From an uncultured Oscillospiraceae bacterium (GTDB lineage: Bacteria > Bacillota > Clostridia > Oscillospirales > Ruminococcaceae): a stretch of 64,000 nt of DNA. The notes beneath the pieces were generated by a model. It had not been told where the DNA came from. It worked only from the letters and a program-made list of their open reading frames with translations, and did not search any database. The stretch lies in contig CAKSIT010000014.1 of NCBI GenBank assembly GCA_934462925.1, positions 1 to 64,000 of the forward strand, given 5' to 3'. Made by a program: the position numbers and the translations under genes. Positions 54,633 through 64,000 of the stretch are shown in pieces; positions within the stretch are counted from its first letter, which is position 1, and each line of letters begins with the position of its first letter.

Positions 54633-55547
54633 TTACTTTTCGGGGGACATAAGGCGAACCATAACCGCCTTCTGCGCGTGGAGTCTGTTCTCAGCCTCGT
54701 CGAAAATCTCGACGGCGTGCTGCTCGAACACCTTTGCGGTGATTTCCTCCTCGCGGTGAGCGGGCAGGCAATGCAGCACGATAGCGTCGCTCTTTGCAGA
54801 AGCCATAACGGCGTCGTTTATCTGGTAGCTTGTGAATACCGCCTTGCGCTTTTCCGCTTCGCCCTCCTGTCCCATGGAAGCCCACACGTCGGTGTAAACC
54901 GCGTCAGCGTCAGCCGCCGCTTCAACAGGGTTCTGCACAATGCTGAACTTGCCGGGGTACTGCGCGGCAAAGTCAAGCACCTGCTTGTCGGGGTAGTAGC
55001 CCTCGGGGCAGGCAAGCGAAACGCTCATGCCGACTTTAAGCGCGCCTACGGTGAGGGAGTTCGCCATGTTGTTGCCGTCGCCGATATAGCAGAACTTAAG
55101 CCCCTCGAGCTTGTTCTTGTACTCGCGAATGGTCTGCAGGTCTGCAAGCACCTGGCAGGGGTGGCAGAAGTCCGTAAGGCCGTTGATTATCGGGATAGTG
55201 CCGTACTCGGCGAGGTTCTCGACTTCCTTCTGCTCAAAGGTACGTATCATTATACCGTTGAGGTAGCGCGAGAGAACGCGCGCGGTGTCCTGCACAGGCT
55301 CGCCGCGGCCTATCTGCAGGTCGCGCGAGGAGAGGAACAGCGCCTGTCCGCCGAGCTGGTACATACCCGTTTCAAAGGAAACGCGCGTTCTTGTCGAGGA
55401 CTTCTGGAATATCATGCCGAGGGTCATTCCGCGCAGAATATTGTGGGGAATGCCGTGCTTCTGCTCGTATTTGAGCTGGTCGGCAAGGTTGAGAATGTCG
55501 ATAATCTCCTCGGTGCTGAGGTCGAGAAGCTTAAGCAGATGTTTCAT
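54633..55547 (-). CDS. argF: Ornithine carbamoyltransferase
   Basis: A 304-residue OTC with the carbamoyl-phosphate loop SSTRTRVSFETG, NGLTDFCHPCQVLADL, ornithine loop and catalytic HCLPAHR. It makes citrulline from ornithine and carbamoyl phosphate. It is the last gene of the minus-strand arginine cluster. The start follows GAAAGGAA. Anabolic rather than catabolic use is inferred from the neighbours. Confidence 0.96.
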   Translation of the reverse strand: MKHLLKLLDLSTEEIIDILNLADQLKYEQKHGIPHNILRGMTLGMIFQKSSTRTRVSFETGMYQLGGQALFLSSRDLQIGRGEPVQDTARVLSRYLNGIMIRTFEQKEVENLAEYGTIPIINGLTDFCHPCQVLADLQTIREYKNKLEGLKFCYIGDGNNMANSLTVGALKVGMSVSLACPEGYYPDKQVLDFAAQYPGKFSIVQNPVEAAADADAVYTDVWASMGQEGEAEKRKAVFTSYQINDAVMASAKSDAIVLHCLPAHREEEITAKVFEQHAVEIFDEAENRLHAQKAVMVRLMSPEK

Positions 55548-55580
55548 AGCTATTGATTCCTTTCGTTACGTAATTATTCC

Positions 55581-55982
55581 TTAAACCTTTGTGGACTGAA
55601 CAACAAAGTAAGTATACACAGCGGGAAAGAGGATAATGAGAATATCGCCGATGTTGAAGTTATGCTTAAAGCTGAAAAAGAGCGATATTACAGCGAGCAG
55701 GGTAACGCATATGCCCGAAATGAACGCGGGCTTGCGCGCGCTTTCCTTGTTCATGACGGTAAGCTGGATACCGAACCACCCCATTGCCGCGAACGCGAGC
55801 GCCGTGACAATAAGCGCGAGAATGTTGCCGATAAAGCCCATAAAGCTGCCGCTTGTGATTGTTGAAAATATAGCGAAGCCTATGAAATAGCCGCGTCCGA
55901 AAAGCACCCTGAAATTAAGTATTACCATTATTGCCGCAATAAGCAGGCTGATAACGGAGATTATCTGCGTGATTTTCTTCAT
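55581..55982 (-). CDS. Small membrane protein between argD and argF
   Basis: A 133-residue protein with four hydrophobic helices (about 4-22, 25-42, 50-72, 85-125 in two parts). The family is not recognised. The start at 55982 follows AAAGGCGG; an upstream extension into argD is unlikely. It lies 13 bp after argD and 33 bp before argF, so it is co-transcribed with arginine genes. A link to transport is possible but unsupported. Confidence 0.7.
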   Translation of the reverse strand: MKKITQIISVISLLIAAIMVILNFRVLFGRGYFIGFAIFSTITSGSFMGFIGNILALIVTALAFAAMGWFGIQLTVMNKESARKPAFISGICVTLLAVISLFFSFKHNFNIGDILIILFPAVYTYFVVQSTKV

Positions 55983-55995
55983 GATACCGCCTTTC

Positions 55996-57165
55996 TCAGC
56001 CGTTGAGCAGGTCAAGCAATATTGCAAGTCCCTTGTCAATTTCCTCGTAGGTTATGGTAAGCGGCGGCAGAAGCCTTACGCGCGTTTTGGCTGTAAGCAG
56101 CAGCAGCCCCTTGTCGAGAGCCGCCTTTACAATATCGCCCGCTTTTTTCGTCTTAAGCTCAATGCCTATCATAAGCCCAAGACCGCTTACTTCCGATACC
56201 TCGGGGCTTGTAAGCAGCTTTTCGCGGATATAAGCGCCCTTTTTCGCAGCCTCGTCAAGGAAGCCCTCTGCAAGCACCGTGTCAAGCACAGCAAGTCCGC
56301 CCGCGCAGGAAATAGGGTTGCCGCCGAACGTAGAGCCGTGCGTTCCCGCGGTGAGAACGCGTGCGCATTTCTCGCCCGAAAGGCACACGCCAATAGGCAC
56401 GCCGCCCGCCAGTCCCTTTGCAAGGGTGGTGAGGTCCGCCTTTTTTCCGTAGTGGTCGCCCGCAAGCAGCCTGCCCGTCCTGCCGACGCCCGTCTGTACC
56501 TCGTCGGCAATGGTAAGCACGTCCTTTTCAGCGCACAGGCGGAATATCTCGTCAACAAACGCGGGGTCGAGCGCCATTACGCCGCCCTCGCCCTGCACGT
56601 ACTCAAACATTACCGCGCAGACCGTGTCGTCGAGCTTTGCGCGCAGGTCGTCGATGTTGTTGGCTTCAACGTTGATAAAGCCCTCTACGAACGGGAAGAA
56701 GTAGTTGTGGAAAACGTCCTGACCCGTTGCGGAAAGCGTGCAGAGCGTTCTGCCGTGGAATGAGTTTACAAGGGTAATTATGTTGTGCCTGCCCTTGCCG
56801 TATTTGTCAAAGCTGTACTTGCGCGCTATCTTTATCGCGCACTCGTTGGCTTCCGCGCCGCTGTTGCCAAAGAACATATCGGTGTAGCCCGCAGCCTCGC
56901 AAAGGCGCTTTGCAAAGTCTGCCTGTACCTTTGTGTAGTAGTAGTTTGAGGTGTGCTGGATTTTGTGCGCCTGCTCGCATACGGCGTTCACCCACGCTTC
57001 GTTGCAGTAGCCAAGCGAGTTTGTGCCGATGCCCGAGCCGAAGTCGATGTACTCCCTGCCGTCCTCGTCGTGCGCGGTGCGGCCGCTGCCGCTTTCAAGC
57101 ACAAGGTCGTACCTGCCGTAGGACGGCATAACGTATTCGTTGAACTGTTCTATAGTCTTGCTCAT
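55996..57165 (-). CDS. argD: Acetylornithine aminotransferase
   Basis: A 389-residue class III PLP aminotransferase with the cofactor-binding FFGNSGAEANECAIK, the Asp in TIADEVQTGVGRTG and Schiff-base Lys in TTLAKGLAGGVPIG. It converts N-acetylglutamate semialdehyde to N-acetylornithine using glutamate. The start follows AAAGGAGG. argB lies upstream by 12 bp. Confidence 0.95.
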   Translation of the reverse strand: MSKTIEQFNEYVMPSYGRYDLVLESGSGRTAHDEDGREYIDFGSGIGTNSLGYCNEAWVNAVCEQAHKIQHTSNYYYTKVQADFAKRLCEAAGYTDMFFGNSGAEANECAIKIARKYSFDKYGKGRHNIITLVNSFHGRTLCTLSATGQDVFHNYFFPFVEGFINVEANNIDDLRAKLDDTVCAVMFEYVQGEGGVMALDPAFVDEIFRLCAEKDVLTIADEVQTGVGRTGRLLAGDHYGKKADLTTLAKGLAGGVPIGVCLSGEKCARVLTAGTHGSTFGGNPISCAGGLAVLDTVLAEGFLDEAAKKGAYIREKLLTSPEVSEVSGLGLMIGIELKTKKAGDIVKAALDKGLLLLTAKTRVRLLPPLTITYEEIDKGLAILLDLLNG

Positions 57166-57177
57166 GCCGCGCCTCCT

Positions 57178-58032
57178 TTACGGTACTATCATCGTGCCTG
57201 CGCCGACGTTCGTCAGCAGCTCTATAAGTATTGAATGCGGTATCCTGCCGTCTATTATGCTTGTATGCGGAACGCCGCGCCTTACCGCTTCAACGCAGCA
57301 CTCAATCTTCGGAATCATGCCGCCCGAGATTATGCCTTGTTTTTTGAGGTAGGGAACATAGCTTACGCCCACCTCGCGGATAAGCGTGGAATCGTCGTCC
57401 TTGTTTTCAAGCAGGCCGCGTATGTCGGTAAGCAGAATGAGGTTCGCGGCTTTCATCTCCGCTGCGATACGCGCCGCTGCGGTGTCGGCGTTAATGTTGA
57501 ACACTGTGCCGTCCTTTCCGCGCGCCACTGTTGAGATAACAGGAATATAGCCGTTGCTGAGCGAATCGAAGATGATTTTGGGGTTCACCTGCGTTATGTC
57601 GCCCACAAAGCCAAGGTCGGGGTTGAGCATCTGCGCCTCGATAAGATTGCCGTCAAGTCCGCATAAGCCCACGGCCTTGCCGCCGCGGCTTTCCAACAGG
57701 GAAACAAGGTCCTTGTTGACCTTACCCGCAAGCACCATCTGCACAATGTCGATAGTTTCCTCGTCGGTATAGCGCAGGCCGTTCACAAACTTGCTTTCCT
57801 TGCCCGTTTTCTTAAGCATGGCGTTTATCTCAGGGCCGCCGCCGTGAACCAGTACCACCTTGATACCGACAAGCGACAAAAGCACTATGTCCTCCATGAC
57901 GGCCTGCTTTAGTTCCTCGTTCGTCATGGCGTTGCCGCCGTATTTCACGACCACTACCTTGCCGTTGTATTCCTGCAGGTAGGGCAGAGCCTCTATCATA
58001 ACGTGGGCTCTTACATCGTAATCTATATTCAT
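57178..58032 (-). CDS. argB: Acetylglutamate kinase
   Basis: A 284-residue amino acid kinase: VVVKYGGNAM (phosphate-binding Lys), VLVHGGGPEINAML, GLCGLDGNLIEA and NINADTAAARIA. It phosphorylates N-acetylglutamate. An N-terminal extension before the catalytic core (about 20 residues) suggests the arginine-inhibited hexameric type, which is inference. The start follows GGAAAGAGGAAG. Confidence 0.95.
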   Translation of the reverse strand: MNIDYDVRAHVMIEALPYLQEYNGKVVVVKYGGNAMTNEELKQAVMEDIVLLSLVGIKVVLVHGGGPEINAMLKKTGKESKFVNGLRYTDEETIDIVQMVLAGKVNKDLVSLLESRGGKAVGLCGLDGNLIEAQMLNPDLGFVGDITQVNPKIIFDSLSNGYIPVISTVARGKDGTVFNINADTAAARIAAEMKAANLILLTDIRGLLENKDDDSTLIREVGVSYVPYLKKQGIISGGMIPKIECCVEAVRRGVPHTSIIDGRIPHSILIELLTNVGAGTMIVP

Positions 58033-58057
58033 CTGCTTCCTCTTTCCTTTTTGCCCC

Positions 58058-59293
58058 TTAGGTGCGGTACTCCGCGTTTATCTTTACATACTCGAACGTA
58101 AGGTCGCAGCCCCATGCGATAGCGCCGCCCTCGCCGTCGTGCAGGTCTATAAGTATCTTTATCTCGTCCTCGGAGAGTATCTCCTTTGCGGCGTCCTCGG
58201 AGAACTTTATTCCCGCGCCGTCGGTGCATACCGTAAGCTTGCCCTTAACGCTTGCAAGCTCTACGGAAACCTTGTTGATGTCGAAATCCGCCTTCGCATA
58301 GCCGATAGCGCAGAGAATGCGTCCCCAGTTTGCGTCTGCGGCGAACATTGCCGCCTTAAGCAGGCTGGACGAAATAACGCTCTTTGCAACGATTTTTGCG
58401 GTTTCCTCGGTGGGCGCGCCCTTTACAATGCACTCGAGGAGCTTTGTCGCACCCTCGCCGTCGCGCGCAGTTTCGCGCGCAAGGTTCATCATAACCGCGT
58501 AAAGCGCGTTCTCAAATATCTCGTAGTTCTTGTCCTCGCAGGTTATCTCGGGGTTCTTTGCAAGACCCGACGACATAAGCACCAGCGTGTCGTTGGTGGA
58601 GGTGTCGCCGTCCACACTTACCATGTTATAGGTAACGTCGTTTACTTTCCTTAGCGCCTTTTCGAGCATAACGCCGCTAATTGCGGTATCGGTGGTGATG
58701 AACGCGAGCATTGTCGCCATGTTCGGGTTAATCATGCCGCTGCCCTTGGAAATGCCGCCGATGTGGCACTTCCTGCCGTCTATCTCGAACTCCACGGCAA
58801 TTTCCTTTTTGCGCGTGTCGGTCGTCATTATCGCCTCGCACGCCTCAGAGCTTTTCTTGGGCGACAGCGACTGCACAAGCGTAGGAATGCGCTGCTTGAT
58901 GGGTTTTATGCTGAGCTTCTGCCCGATAACGCCCGTTGAACCCACGATTACGTCCTCGGGGTCGATGTCGAGCGCCTGCGCGGTAAGCTCGCACATTTCC
59001 TCGGCTATTTCAATGCCGTTGTCGTTGCAGGTGTTGGCGTTTCCGCTGTTTACGATAATCGCCTGCGCGTAGCCGTCGGCAAGGTGTTTTTTCGTTACGA
59101 TAATGGGCGCGCCCTTTACCTTGTTGGTGGTGTAAAGAGCCGCCGCGCGGCAGCGCTCCGCACAATAAATGAGCGCAAGGTCGCGCTTGGTGGTGTTGCC
59201 CGCCTTAATTCCGGCGATAACGCCCGCCGCGGCAAATCCCGCCGCAGCGCATACGCCGCCCTCTACAAAATCAAATCCTTCAAACTTAACCAT
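58058..59293 (-). CDS. argJ: Glutamate N-acetyltransferase/ornithine acetyltransferase
   Basis: A 411-residue ArgJ precursor that self-cleaves before Thr in MINPNMATMLAF (near residue 190) into two chains. KGSGM just before the site and AANWGRILCAIGYA in the second half are typical. It recycles the acetyl group from acetylornithine to glutamate; bifunctionality would explain the absence of argA and argE here. The start follows AAGGAGTC. Confidence 0.95.
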   Translation of the reverse strand: MVKFEGFDFVEGGVCAAAGFAAAGVIAGIKAGNTTKRDLALIYCAERCRAAALYTTNKVKGAPIIVTKKHLADGYAQAIIVNSGNANTCNDNGIEIAEEMCELTAQALDIDPEDVIVGSTGVIGQKLSIKPIKQRIPTLVQSLSPKKSSEACEAIMTTDTRKKEIAVEFEIDGRKCHIGGISKGSGMINPNMATMLAFITTDTAISGVMLEKALRKVNDVTYNMVSVDGDTSTNDTLVLMSSGLAKNPEITCEDKNYEIFENALYAVMMNLARETARDGEGATKLLECIVKGAPTEETAKIVAKSVISSSLLKAAMFAADANWGRILCAIGYAKADFDINKVSVELASVKGKLTVCTDGAGIKFSEDAAKEILSEDEIKILIDLHDGEGGAIAWGCDLTFEYVKINAEYRT

Positions 59294-59304
59294 TGCCGAC
59301 TCCT

Positions 59305-60246
59305 TTATATAAGACCTGTTTTTTCATCAATGCCCATCATAATGTTCAGGCATTGTACTGCCGCGCCGCTTGCGCCCTTGCCAAGGTTGTCAAGGCGCGA
59401 GCAGATAACCATGCGCTCGTCGTTGCCGTTTACAAACAGCTCCATGCGGTTAGTGCCGCTAAGGTCGTTTGCGCCTATAAAGCCGTCGAGCGGCTCGCCC
59501 TCGGGCATTACCGTTACAAAATACGAGTTGTTCGCGGCGTAATACTCCGCAAGCGCCTTTCTCACGTCGGCGGGGGAGTACTTCTTTGCAAGCAGGCGGG
59601 TGTGTATCGGAAGGGTAACCACCATTCCGCTGAAATAGTCGCACACCTGCGGGTTGAACGCGGGCGCGTAGTCAAGCCCGCATATCTTCTGCATTTCTGG
59701 CAGGTGCTTGTGCTGCTGCGAAAGCGCGTACTGGCGGGGGCTGTCGAACGACGCGGGTCTGTCCGTGCCCTCGTACACGGCGATAGCCTTTTTGCCCGCG
59801 CCGCTGTAGCCCGACACCGCGTGAACGCTCACGGGGTAATCCGCAGGCATAATGCCAAGCTTTACAAGCGGGTACACCATAGAGCAAAAGCCGCTCGCAT
59901 AGCACCCGGGGACTGCAACGCGGTCGCCCGAAGCTATTTTTTCGCGGAACTGCGCGCCAAGCTCGGGGAAGCCGTAAGCCCACGCGGGGTTTGTGCGGTG
60001 CGCGGTGGAAGCGTCGATAATGCGCGCGCTGCCGCCCTCTGCAAGCGCTACCGCTTCGATAGCGGCGGCGTCGGGCAGGCACAGAAACGTGAAGTCTGAG
60101 GCGTGGATAAGGCGTCTGCGCTCGTCCGCGTCCTTGCGCTTTTCCTCGGCAATGCGAAGCAGCTCAATATCGGTGCGGTTTTTGAAGCGCTCGAGTATCT
60201 TAAGACCTGTTGTGCCTTCCTGACCGTCGATATATACCTTAACCAT
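59305..60246 (-). CDS. argC: N-acetyl-gamma-glutamyl-phosphate reductase (type 2)
   Basis: A 313-residue ArgC of the shorter type 2 form. It has N-terminal VKVYIDGQEGTTGLKI (NADP site), the catalytic Cys in VAVPGCYASGF, and GYSGAGKKAIA. It reduces acetylglutamyl phosphate. The ATG at 60246 overlaps the last 8 bases of argH and follows GGAGGAGC, so translation is probably coupled. Confidence 0.94.
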   Translation of the reverse strand: MVKVYIDGQEGTTGLKILERFKNRTDIELLRIAEEKRKDADERRRLIHASDFTFLCLPDAAAIEAVALAEGGSARIIDASTAHRTNPAWAYGFPELGAQFREKIASGDRVAVPGCYASGFCSMVYPLVKLGIMPADYPVSVHAVSGYSGAGKKAIAVYEGTDRPASFDSPRQYALSQQHKHLPEMQKICGLDYAPAFNPQVCDYFSGMVVTLPIHTRLLAKKYSPADVRKALAEYYAANNSYFVTVMPEGEPLDGFIGANDLSGTNRMELFVNGNDERMVICSRLDNLGKGASGAAVQCLNIMMGIDEKTGLI

Positions 60247-61630
60247 TGCAAAGCTCCTCCAGACGTTTTTTAGTGAGCGCCACCTGCTCCTTAACGCACT
60301 CGGGCGCAGGTCCGCCAAACGACTTTCTCTCGCGCACGCAGGTGTCAAGGCTTATTGCCTCGTACACGTCCTCGCCGAAAAGCTCGCTCTGCGCGCGGTA
60401 GTCGGCAAGGGGCAGCTCCTCGAGCGTTGTGCCGAGGTCTATGCAGTGCGCGACAAGTCCGCCCGTAATTTTGTACGCGGTGCGGAACGGCATACCCTTT
60501 TTTACAAGGTAGTCCGCGCAGTCCGTAGCGTTTATGAAGCCCTTTGCAGCCGCGCGGCGCATATTGTCCTTGTAGAGCGTCATTGTTTCAAGCATGGGAA
60601 TGAACGTTGTAAGGCAAAGCTTCAGGTTGTCCACTGCGTCGAATATCGCTTCCTTGTCCTCCTGCATATCCTTGTTGTACGCAAGGGGAAGCCCCTTCAT
60701 CATTGCAAGAAGCGTTACGTTGTCGCCGATAACGCGCGCGGTCTTTCCGCGGATAAGCTCGGTAACGTCGGGGTTCTTCTTCTGCGGCATAATGCTGGAG
60801 CCTGTGGAGAAGCGGTCGGAAAGCTCGATAAACTTGAACTCCCAGCTGCACCACATGATTATTTCCTCGGAGAAGCGCGACAGGTGCATCATACAGATAG
60901 AAACAGCGCTTGCAAGCTCAATGCAGAAATCGCGGTCGGAAACGCCGTCGAGCGAGTTTACCATAGGCGCGCTCATGCCGAGAAGCGAAGCGGTGCGCGC
61001 GCGGTCTATGTGATATGTAGTGCCTGCGAGCGCGCAGCTGCCGAGCGGGGACGCGTTCATTCTGCGAAGCGTATCGTCAAAGCGCTCTATATCGCGCAGA
61101 AGCATCTGCGCATACGCCATCATGTGGTGACCGAACGTTATCGGCTGGGCGCGCTGGAGATGTGTGTAGCCCGGCATGATAGTATCCGCGTTCTCGTCTG
61201 CGATGCCGCAAAGCACCTTGACAAGAGATACCACAAGCTCGCGCAGTCCCTTGATTTCGTCGCGCAGGTAGAGCCTTATGTCAAGCGCCACCTGGTCGTT
61301 TCTCGAGCGGGAGGTGTGCAGGCGCTTACCCACATCTCCAAGGCGGTTTGTAAGCTCCGCCTCGATAAACATATGGATATCCTCAGCGGTCATGTCGAAC
61401 TGCAGCTTGCCGCTTTCTATGTCGGCGAGTATTTCTTTCAGCCCGCCGATAAGCTCCAAGCTGTCGCTCATGCTTATTATGCCCTGTTCTCCGAGCATGG
61501 TCGCGTGAGCAATGCTGCCCTCGATGTCCTGCCTGTACATTCTTCCGTCAAACGCTATCGAAGAATTGAACGCGTTCACCCTGCTGTCAACGCCCTGCGA
61601 GGAACGTCCAGCCCACATCATCTGTGCCAT
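60239..61630 (-). CDS. argH: Argininosuccinate lyase
   Basis: A 463-residue fumarase/aspartase-superfamily enzyme with signature GSSIMPQKKNPDV, TSRSRNDQVALD and MPGYTHLQRAQPITFGH. It releases arginine and fumarate. The start at 61630 (MAQMMW) follows AAAGAGGTTAG; a longer frame upstream lacks support. It is separated from argG by a 289-bp hairpin-rich spacer. Confidence 0.96.
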   Translation of the reverse strand: MAQMMWAGRSSQGVDSRVNAFNSSIAFDGRMYRQDIEGSIAHATMLGEQGIISMSDSLELIGGLKEILADIESGKLQFDMTAEDIHMFIEAELTNRLGDVGKRLHTSRSRNDQVALDIRLYLRDEIKGLRELVVSLVKVLCGIADENADTIMPGYTHLQRAQPITFGHHMMAYAQMLLRDIERFDDTLRRMNASPLGSCALAGTTYHIDRARTASLLGMSAPMVNSLDGVSDRDFCIELASAVSICMMHLSRFSEEIIMWCSWEFKFIELSDRFSTGSSIMPQKKNPDVTELIRGKTARVIGDNVTLLAMMKGLPLAYNKDMQEDKEAIFDAVDNLKLCLTTFIPMLETMTLYKDNMRRAAAKGFINATDCADYLVKKGMPFRTAYKITGGLVAHCIDLGTTLEELPLADYRAQSELFGEDVYEAISLDTCVRERKSFGGPAPECVKEQVALTKKRLEELCNG

Positions 61631-61683
61631 ATCTAACCTCTTTATTACTGCTTTATTCTGCCAAAACGGCAGTAAAACCAATT

Positions 61684-61903
61684 TTGCCCGCATACGCGGG
61701 CTTTGAAATTACTTTTTTGCCTCGGGCTAAAGGCGACTGCGTCGGCCTGGCTGAGGCAAAAAACACTTCTATCCGCACAAGTGTGTACGCGACGCTGCGC
61801 TTACGCAACCGTGCGCGCAGGGCGGATGTTTCGTCGGAAAACCCCCGTCTGGGGGTTTTCCGACGGTTTAAGAGCGGGAAACGCTGCGAGCTTTTCCCGC
61901 TCT
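61684..61903 (-). other. Cluster of hairpins between argG and argH
   Basis: Four exact stems lie in a row: gcccgc/gcgggc (61686-61701), ttttttgcctc/gaggcaaaaaa (61713-61723 with 61753-61763), a 15-bp stem with a gtct loop (61832-61846 with 61851-61865), and agagcgggaaa/tttcccgctct (61871-61881 with 61893-61903). The second has T-runs on both sides and can terminate either strand. No coding sense. It may separate or attenuate argH expression after argG. Confidence 0.65.
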
Positions 61904-61919
61904 GAAAAAATCTACCCGA

Positions 61920-63146
<1,227 letters not shown>

Positions 63147-63188
63147 GATAGTTCTCCTTTCCTTTATGGAAAAAATATTTACATTCAT

Positions 63189-63216
63189 ATTATACACCCT
63201 TTTTCGCAAATGTCAA
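63189..63216 (-). promoter_or_regulatory. Promoter of argG, with a weak ARG-box-like site
   Basis: On the minus strand TTGACA (63211-63216), 16-bp spacer, TATAAT (63189-63194). Just downstream, ATGAATGTAAAT resembles half of an ArgR box, which would fit arginine repression, but the match is weak. Confidence 0.75.
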
Positions 63217-63342
63217 GCGCTTATATGCGTAAAAACGAATAATATGCAGATTTTATTAAATTTTTTTATGATTTTTGTTATTCGCACGGAAAACCTAAAT
63301 ATACAGCTGTCTAAGCTGCAGCGCCGTTTTCTTTCGTAAAGC

Positions 63343-63362
63343 GAATATTTTGAATAATATTC
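63343..63362. repeat. AT-rich inverted repeat in the argG-XRE spacer
   Basis: gaatatt (63343-63349) and aatattc (63356-63362) form a perfect 7-bp inverted repeat with a 6-base centre. It lies between the divergent promoters and could be a regulator site. Nothing else was recognised in 63217-63415. Confidence 0.35.
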
Positions 63363-63415
63363 TGTGAATTGAATAAATATTTTTATCAAAAATGAAAAAT
63401 GTCCGCAAAATCCCC

Positions 63416-63482
63416 TTGACAGAATCCGCGTTCACGGGTATAATTTACTTATGAACGTTCATTGACGAATAAGCCGTGAACG
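63416..63482 (+). promoter_or_regulatory. Promoter and palindromic operators of the terminal XRE gene
   Basis: TTGACA (63416-63421), 17-bp spacer, TATAAT (63439-63444). Three related sites overlap or follow: cgttcacgg inside the spacer (63429-63437), the perfect palindrome atgaacgttcat (63451-63462) and ccgtgaacg (63474-63482). All share a gttca/tgaac core, so self-repression by the encoded XRE protein is likely. Confidence 0.7.
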
Positions 63483-63498
63483 AATGGAGGACAATATT

Positions 63499-63906
63499 AT
63501 GAAGATGAACGAAAAGCTCGAGATAATGCTCAACCGCAGGCGCATAAAGAAAACGGACTTTGCGGATTCCGTGGGGATAACCTACCGCGCGTTTGCAAAC
63601 TATATGAACGGCAGCAGACGTCCGCGCAAGGAGATACTCGCGCGAATGGCGAACAAGCTTGAAGTACCCGTGGAGTTTCTTGCCAACGACGAAAAGGAGC
63701 TTGAGCTTACCATAGAGGAGCGCTTTATCAAAAGAATGTGGGCTGCGGGCAGGGACGGCACGGACGCTGCAAAGTTCCTTGCGCAGAGCAGGGGGCTTTT
63801 CGCGGGCAACAGCCTGTCCGACGAGGACAAGTCCTGCCTTATGGAGTGCCTGACTGAAATATACATGGATTCTCTTTCCGAAAGCGAACAGACGGTGAAG
63901 AAATAA
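63499..63906 (+). CDS. XRE-family regulator with C-terminal extension
   Basis: A 135-residue protein: HTH domain (LEIMLNRRRIKKTDFADSVGITYRAFANYMNGSRRPRKEILARMANKLEV, cited in parts: KTDFADSVGI, YMNGSRRP) and a helical C-terminal half. It starts at 63499 after GGAGG. The stop codon's last base is the first base of the next ATG, which ties it to the following gene. Confidence 0.85.
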   Translation: MKMNEKLEIMLNRRRIKKTDFADSVGITYRAFANYMNGSRRPRKEILARMANKLEVPVEFLANDEKELELTIEERFIKRMWAAGRDGTDAAKFLAQSRGLFAGNSLSDEDKSCLMECLTEIYMDSLSESEQTVKK

Positions 63907-64000
63907 TGCGCAGAATCATCGAAGCCGCCGCGCGGACCGAAAAGCTCTACGGCGGCAGGGATATTTTTGAAACCTCCGAAAACAGCGGCGCTAAGGTGTG
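63906..64000 (+). CDS. Start of a probable ImmA/IrrE-type peptidase gene, 3' partial
   Basis: Only 31 codons are in the window. TEKLYGGRDIFETSENSGAKV fits the N-terminal helix of ImmA/IrrE metallopeptidases, where an aromatic residue, a Gly and a (D/N)xFE run are common. The one-base overlap with an XRE gene is the usual arrangement for such pairs, in which the peptidase cleaves the repressor. The catalytic HExxH lies beyond the edge, so this is a prediction. Confidence 0.4.
   Translation, partial: MRRIIEAAARTEKLYGGRDIFETSENSGAKV

Noticed and set aside
63147..63415. T-box or other riboswitch before argG
   Set aside because: The leader from the promoter to the start is only about 40 bases, too short, and lacks T-box sequence.

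Overview
The window looks like the chromosome of an anaerobic, low-redundancy Clostridia (Bacillota) member, most plausibly an uncultured Oscillospiraceae/Ruminococcus-like gut bacterium. The clues are a dockerin-bearing surface protein, a ribosomal protein L10 leader, strong sigma-A promoters (TTGACA/TATAAT with 16-17 bp spacers), LytTR/GHKL signalling, a GGGtGRT/NifU-like pair, an Imm1-like orphan, Na+-translocating decarboxylase subunits and a Firmicutes-type ECF transporter-truA module. Most of the sequence is GC-rich with compact, often overlapping genes. The first ~4.6 kb is visibly more AT-rich and looks like a decayed mobile island.

Layout. 1-4.6 kb: a 5'-truncated MBG-repeat/dockerin surface protein, two XRE repressors, an operator-like direct repeat, a broken gene and an excisionase-like protein without an integrase. 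4.7-8.5 kb: GGGtGRT protein with a NifU-like scaffold, then a chemoreceptor. 8.7-10.4 kb: PilT with a divergent CobU-like P-loop protein. 10.7-16 kb: DHH phosphoesterase, CarB and PduL. 16.1-19.1 kb: a zinc uptake operon (Zur-like regulator, ZnuA, ZnuC, ZnuB) behind a Fur-box-like operator. 19.2-21.5 kb: tandem small membrane paralogues, a split TauE/SafE pair and a DinB protein. 21.5-22.7 kb: L10-L12 with leader. 22.9-26.8 kb: SGNH hydrolase, FeoB/FeoA and tRNA-Lys. 26.8-27.4 kb: a 620-bp gene-free stretch with a promoter and nested stems (candidate structured RNA). 27.4-29.8 kb: a convergent GHKL kinase and LytTR regulator.

30-45.8 kb is one long plus-strand housekeeping run: radical SAM, ruvC, ruvA, TPR protein, ruvB, glmM, an Imm1-like and a GyrI-like protein, an rRNA methyltransferase-like protein, a fused double-ATPase EcfA, ecfT, truA, a DUF5711-like membrane protein, a CvpA-like protein, a ClpE-like ATPase and an SDR. 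46-47.8 kb: decarboxylase gamma and beta subunits. 48.1-50.4 kb: PyrB fused to a PyrI-type zinc domain, and a RACo-like ASKHA protein. 50.5-54.5 kb: an ECF sigma factor overlapping a 1159-residue membrane-anchored repeat protein. 54.6-63.2 kb: an almost complete arginine cluster on the minus strand (argG, argH, argC, argJ, argB, argD, small membrane protein, argF). 63.4 kb to the end: an XRE regulator with palindromic operators and the start of a probable ImmA/IrrE partner.

Metabolically, CarB, PyrB and the arginine cluster (acetyl cycle through ArgJ, then ArgF/ArgG/ArgH) share carbamoyl phosphate. CarA lies outside the window. No CRISPR array, rRNA operon or intact insertion sequence was seen. 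The least explained items are the sigma/giant-sensor pair, the structured region after tRNA-Lys, the PyrB-zinc fusion, the CobU-like protein lacking its usual histidines, and the GGGtGRT/NifU-like pair.
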